NCBI GenBank assembly: GCA_903850885.1
Contig: CAINMU010000126.1
Coordinates: forward strand, 1 to 38,577
Source: an uncultured Opitutia bacterium
Lineage (GTDB): Bacteria; Verrucomicrobiota; Verrucomicrobiia; Opitutales; UBA953
Reading direction: 5' to 3'
Length of the DNA: 38,577 bases
Of this stretch, positions 35,879 to 38,577 are shown piece by piece. How positions within the stretch are numbered: the stretch's first letter is position 1; each line of letters begins with the position of its first letter. The translations under genes and the position numbers were made by a program. The notes under the pieces are model-generated. The model did not search any database and was not told the DNA's origin. It saw only the letters and a program-made list of their open reading frames with translations.

Positions 35879-36955
35879 ATGTCCGAACCCTTCGACACCA
35901 TCGAGCAAGCCCTTGCGGATATCGCCGCGGGCAAGCTCGTGATTGTGACGGACGATGAGAACCGCGAGAATGAGGGCGACCTCGTGATGGCGGCATCGAA
36001 GGCGACGCCTGAGACCGTCAATATGATGATCCGACACGCACGTGGCCTTATCTGCGTGCCGACGGTTGAGCATCAGCTCCGACGCCTTGGCATCTCCCAG
36101 ATGGTGCCCGAGAACCGTGAGTCGCAGCGCACCGCCTTCGCGGTGTCCGTCGACGCCGCCGAGGGGATCTCCACCGGTATCTCCGCCTACGACCGCGCCA
36201 AGACAATCGCAATTCTCGCCGACCCGCAGGCCAAGCCCGAGGCACTCGTGCAGCCCGGACACATCTTCCCGCTTCTCGCCCGGCCGGGCGGCGTGCTGCA
36301 AAGAGCCGGCCATACCGAAGCGGCCGTCGATCTGGCTTCGCTCGCAGGATTGCACCCCAGCGGAGTCATCTGCGAAATCCTCAACGAGGACGGCTCGATG
36401 GCCCGCTTACCGGAATTAATCGAACTCAAGCAGCGCTTTGGGCTGCACATGATCTCCATCGCCCAACTCATCGAGTTCCGGCACCTCCGCGAACGCTTGG
36501 TGGAACTGGTCGCCGAAAGCCCCTTTCAGTCGCAGTGGGGCGAATTCACGCTTCGCGTCTACCGCTCTATCCCGGACGGACGCCAACACTTGGCCTTCAT
36601 CCGCGGACAATCCAACGACCGACCGACCCTTGTTCGCGTGCAACGTGAAAACCTTCTCGGAGACCTTTTCCGCGGCCAGCAGTTCGGCGCCGGCACTTCA
36701 CTGGGCGCGAGCTTTGAAGCCGTGGCCAAAGCCGGACATGGCGTCATCGTTCACGTCACCCAACCCTTTGGCGGGATGCAAGCGGACAGCGACGGCGTCC
36801 GCCTCGGCAAAATGGATGCCCGCGACTACGGTATCGGCGCGCAGATTCTTTCGCATATCGGACTACGACAGATTCGTCTGATCACAAATAACCCGCGCAA
36901 GGTCGTAGGCCTTGGGGGATATGGGCTGGAAATCGTCGAACAAGTCCCGTTCTAA
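35879..36955 (+). CDS. ribB: 3,4-dihydroxy-2-butanone 4-phosphate synthase with degenerate GTP cyclohydrolase II domain (RibBX type)
   Basis: 358 residues from the ATG at 35879. The N-terminal RibB domain (about 1-205) is intact: DDENRENEGDLVMAA, RHARGLICVP, STGISAYDRAKTI, PGHIFPLLARPGGVLQRAGHTEAAVDLASLAG, GVICEILNEDG. It converts ribulose 5-phosphate to dihydroxybutanone phosphate for riboflavin. The C-terminal half (about 206-358) aligns in layout with RibA, but the zinc-site segment reads RENLLGDLFRGQQFG with all three Cys missing, and the catalytic Q-E-G-R-G-I-G-L segment is gone (TQPFGGMQADSD). It probably has no cyclohydrolase II activity. ribH follows after 70 nt. Confidence 0.9.
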   Translation: MSEPFDTIEQALADIAAGKLVIVTDDENRENEGDLVMAASKATPETVNMMIRHARGLICVPTVEHQLRRLGISQMVPENRESQRTAFAVSVDAAEGISTGISAYDRAKTIAILADPQAKPEALVQPGHIFPLLARPGGVLQRAGHTEAAVDLASLAGLHPSGVICEILNEDGSMARLPELIELKQRFGLHMISIAQLIEFRHLRERLVELVAESPFQSQWGEFTLRVYRSIPDGRQHLAFIRGQSNDRPTLVRVQRENLLGDLFRGQQFGAGTSLGASFEAVAKAGHGVIVHVTQPFGGMQADSDGVRLGKMDARDYGIGAQILSHIGLRQIRLITNNPRKVVGLGGYGLEIVEQVPF

Positions 36956-37025
36956 GGTGCCCCTTAGGTGATTCCGCTTGCAGGCAGGGGAAGAAACCCC
37001 TCCATCGGGCTCCTGTTCTTCCACC

Positions 37026-37562
37026 ATGAGCCAAGATAAGCCCATTCCTGATGCCGTCGACGGCGCCGAACTGCACCTGGCCATAGTCGCCGCAGGCTAT
37101 AACGGAGAACTGGTGGAAGCCCTGCTTACCAAGGTCCTCAAGACCTTGCACGGCGCCGGCGTCACGGCCGCTAATATTAAAATTATCCGCGTCCCCGGCT
37201 CGGGCGAGATCCCTTACTGCGCGTACATGACGGCGATGTCCGGCGACCACGATTGCGTCATTGCTCTCGGCGTGGTCGTGGCCGGCGACACGCCCCACCA
37301 CGAAATCATCGCCCATGCCACCGCTAAGGCCCTCATCGACGCGTCGCTACGCTCCGAGGTTCCCGTCATCAACGGCATCGTGGTGACCAACACGCGCGCC
37401 CAGGCCGAAGCCCGTTGTAAGGGCGACCTGGACCGCGGCACGGAGTTCGCCCTGGCGGCCCTCGCGATGGCCACGCACCGGATCGAACTGGGCGAGCGGC
37501 TCGACCAAGCCGAGGCCGAAGGACACAAACGCCACGGCCATGACCCCTTTGCCCAGAACTAA
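37026..37562 (+). CDS. ribH: 6,7-dimethyl-8-ribityllumazine synthase
   Basis: 178 residues from the ATG at 37026; the frame extends to 36978, without family similarity. It condenses the RibB product with the pyrimidine intermediate, the penultimate step of riboflavin synthesis. Motifs are LAIVAAGYNGELVEALL, IIRVPGSGEIPYCA, ALGVVVAGDTPHHEIIAHATAKAL with the catalytic His, VPVINGIVVTNTRAQAEARC and a KGDLDRGTEFALAALAM helix. It probably forms the icosahedral or pentameric shell. The next gene overlaps its end, the ribH-nusB neighbourhood common in bacteria. Confidence 0.93.
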   Translation: MSQDKPIPDAVDGAELHLAIVAAGYNGELVEALLTKVLKTLHGAGVTAANIKIIRVPGSGEIPYCAYMTAMSGDHDCVIALGVVVAGDTPHHEIIAHATAKALIDASLRSEVPVINGIVVTNTRAQAEARCKGDLDRGTEFALAALAMATHRIELGERLDQAEAEGHKRHGHDPFAQN

Positions 37563-38346
37563 CGTGGATTCCGAATCGACTATTTCGCCCTCCTCCCGTG
37601 CCAAGATACGTATCCGTATCAAGGGTATCGACTACCGCATGGCGGATCAATGCGCGTCGGAAATCGTGGCCAGCGTGACGCCGACTGGCGCCCGTATCTC
37701 CGGCCCCTTTCCGTTGCCCTCGCAAATCGAGGTCTATCGCGCGGCAGGCCAGGACGAGATTCGTGGCCACCGACGCAATCTCGAAATCATCAACGCCACG
37801 GCGCAGACCGTCGACGTCATGCGCCGCATCAACCTACCGGCCGGCATCGAGATTAGTATCATCTCCCCGGACGAGCCCGTGGTCCCAGATCCCGCCGCCA
37901 TCCCGGTAAAGCGTAATCGTCGACATGACAGCCGAGTCGCCGCCATGCAGTTTCTTTATTCCTGGGAAGTGCAGCGCCACGGCGACCTCGTCACGAGCCT
38001 TTACGACTTCTTCTCGGAACGCGAACAGCCTCGGGAATATTACGCCTTCGCCGAAGAGCTGATCCACGGGGTCATCCGCGATGCGACCCTCATCGATGAG
38101 ATCATCGGCAAATATGCGAAGAACTGGGCTTTTGCCCGCATCGCCCGCGTCGATTTAGCCATCCTGCGCGTTGCCGCGTTCGAACTCATGCGCCGCACGG
38201 ATATCCCGCCGGTCGTCAGCATCAATGAGGCCGTCGATATTGCCAAAATGTTTTCGTCCGATGAATCTAAACGTTTCGTGAACGGCATCCTGGACAGTTA
38301 TAAGGAAGAAATCGGTCGCGATCCGCGCAAAGCCGAAGGAGTCTGA
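37540..38346 (+). CDS. nusB: Fusion of loop-deleted ribosomal protein S10 (NusE) with NusB antitermination factor
   Basis: 268 residues from the ATG at 37540 (an alternative GTG at 37564 gives 260). Residues ~21-109 align with the S10/NusE fold: KIRIRIKGIDYRMADQCASE, TGARISGPFPLP, EIRGHRRNLEIIN, TAQTVDVMRRINLPAGIEIS. Between PLP and EIR there are only 12 residues (61-72) where E. coli S10 has about 22, so the ribosome-anchoring loop is cut. A ~16-residue linker leads to a full NusB domain (126-262; RRHDSRVAAMQFLYSWEV, AEELIHGV, RVDLAILRVAAFEL, VSINEAVDIAKMF, FVNGILDSY). It would bind boxA RNA as a preassembled NusB-NusE unit. It overlaps ribH and precedes ftsY by 3 nt. Confidence 0.93.
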   Translation: MTPLPRTNVDSESTISPSSRAKIRIRIKGIDYRMADQCASEIVASVTPTGARISGPFPLPSQIEVYRAAGQDEIRGHRRNLEIINATAQTVDVMRRINLPAGIEISIISPDEPVVPDPAAIPVKRNRRHDSRVAAMQFLYSWEVQRHGDLVTSLYDFFSEREQPREYYAFAEELIHGVIRDATLIDEIIGKYAKNWAFARIARVDLAILRVAAFELMRRTDIPPVVSINEAVDIAKMFSSDESKRFVNGILDSYKEEIGRDPRKAEGV

Positions 38347-38349
38347 GCC

Positions 38350-38577
38350 ATGGCGGGCGGATTTTTCGAACGATTAAAGGCCGGCTTCGGGCGCACCGCG
38401 GAAGCGATGGCGAACCTATTGGCGCGCCCTATCGACGGCCAAGCTGCCGAACAATTACGCGAACGACTCATCGCCGCGGACTTTGGCCTAACCACCGCGA
38501 ATGAAGTCGTAGCCGCCGCGCAAGCCGCGTGGAAAAACGAATCCGCCGTCCGCCAAGCGGGTGCCGCCGAAGCTGCC
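38350..38577 (+). CDS. ftsY: Signal recognition particle receptor FtsY-like, N-terminal fragment (cut by window edge)
   Basis: The ATG at 38350 lies 3 nt after the nusE-nusB stop; 76 codons are visible before the window ends. FFERLKAGFGRTAEAMANLL and LRERLIAADFGLTTANEVV match the four-helix N domain of FtsY/Ffh GTPases, which target membrane proteins to the translocon. The GTPase motifs lie outside the window, so FtsY rather than Ffh is inferred from the short N-terminus starting directly with FFERLK. Confidence 0.75.
   Translation, partial: MAGGFFERLKAGFGRTAEAMANLLARPIDGQAAEQLRERLIAADFGLTTANEVVAAAQAAWKNESAVRQAGAAEAA

Noticed and set aside
37026..38577. ribH-nusB-ftsY gene order as a novelty
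   Set aside because: ribH next to nusB is widespread in bacteria; only the S10 fusion itself is unusual.

Overview
The window reads as a contiguous chromosomal segment of a Gram-negative bacterium, most likely a Verrucomicrobiota member of the Opitutae type (inference from gene content, many overlapping ATGA junctions, weak or absent Shine-Dalgarno sequences and secreted DUF1080-like proteins; no rRNA is present to prove it). Lipoproteins, an outer-membrane barrel, a TolC-type channel and an RND-like adaptor support a double membrane. No rRNA, tRNA, CRISPR array, prophage or transposase gene was seen.

Layout. 1-538: palindromic and tandem repeats. 539-3181: plus-strand run of three small membrane proteins (DUF1475-like, DUF2062, DUF1295) and a mutarotase-like enzyme. 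3192-5726: small lipoprotein, LMW-phosphatase-like protein, fatty-acid desaturase with a coiled-coil tail, and an unknown protein. 5727-6230: repeats. 6231-8381: trmB and pyk. 8382-8796: repeats. 8797-9660: a beta-hydroxyacid dehydrogenase. 9661-10213: repeats. 10214-11398: xseA. 11399-11806: repeats. 11807-15613 (minus): proS, prmC, sua5/tsaC, rpsR. 15776-18862 (minus): thiS-tenI-thiE-thiG-tlyA. 18950-20136 (plus): cyclophilin lipoprotein and a beta-barrel protein. 20205-25731 (minus): five-gene tripartite MacB-type efflux operon ending in an esterase. 25829-29843 (minus): FKBP isomerase behind carB. 29963-32444 (plus): folB-folK-comEC with overlapping ends. 32492-35791: two secreted proteins. 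35879-38577: ribBX-ribH-nusE/nusB fusion-ftsY (ftsY cut by the window edge).

The most striking item is the last complete gene (37540-38346). Its N-terminal ~90 residues are ribosomal protein S10 (NusE) lacking most of the ribosome-binding loop, joined to a complete NusB. That is a covalent NusB-NusE antitermination module which probably cannot enter the ribosome. The second theme is the repeat system in five intergenic blocks. It comprises REP-like hairpins with a GTAG-containing foot, two 118-bp REPIN-like elements in opposite orientation, and degenerate 8-bp tandem arrays. One block is bracketed by a 13-bp direct repeat that carries the stop codons of both flanking genes. RibBX has lost the zinc and catalytic signatures of its GTP cyclohydrolase II half, so the cell must make the riboflavin precursor with another enzyme.
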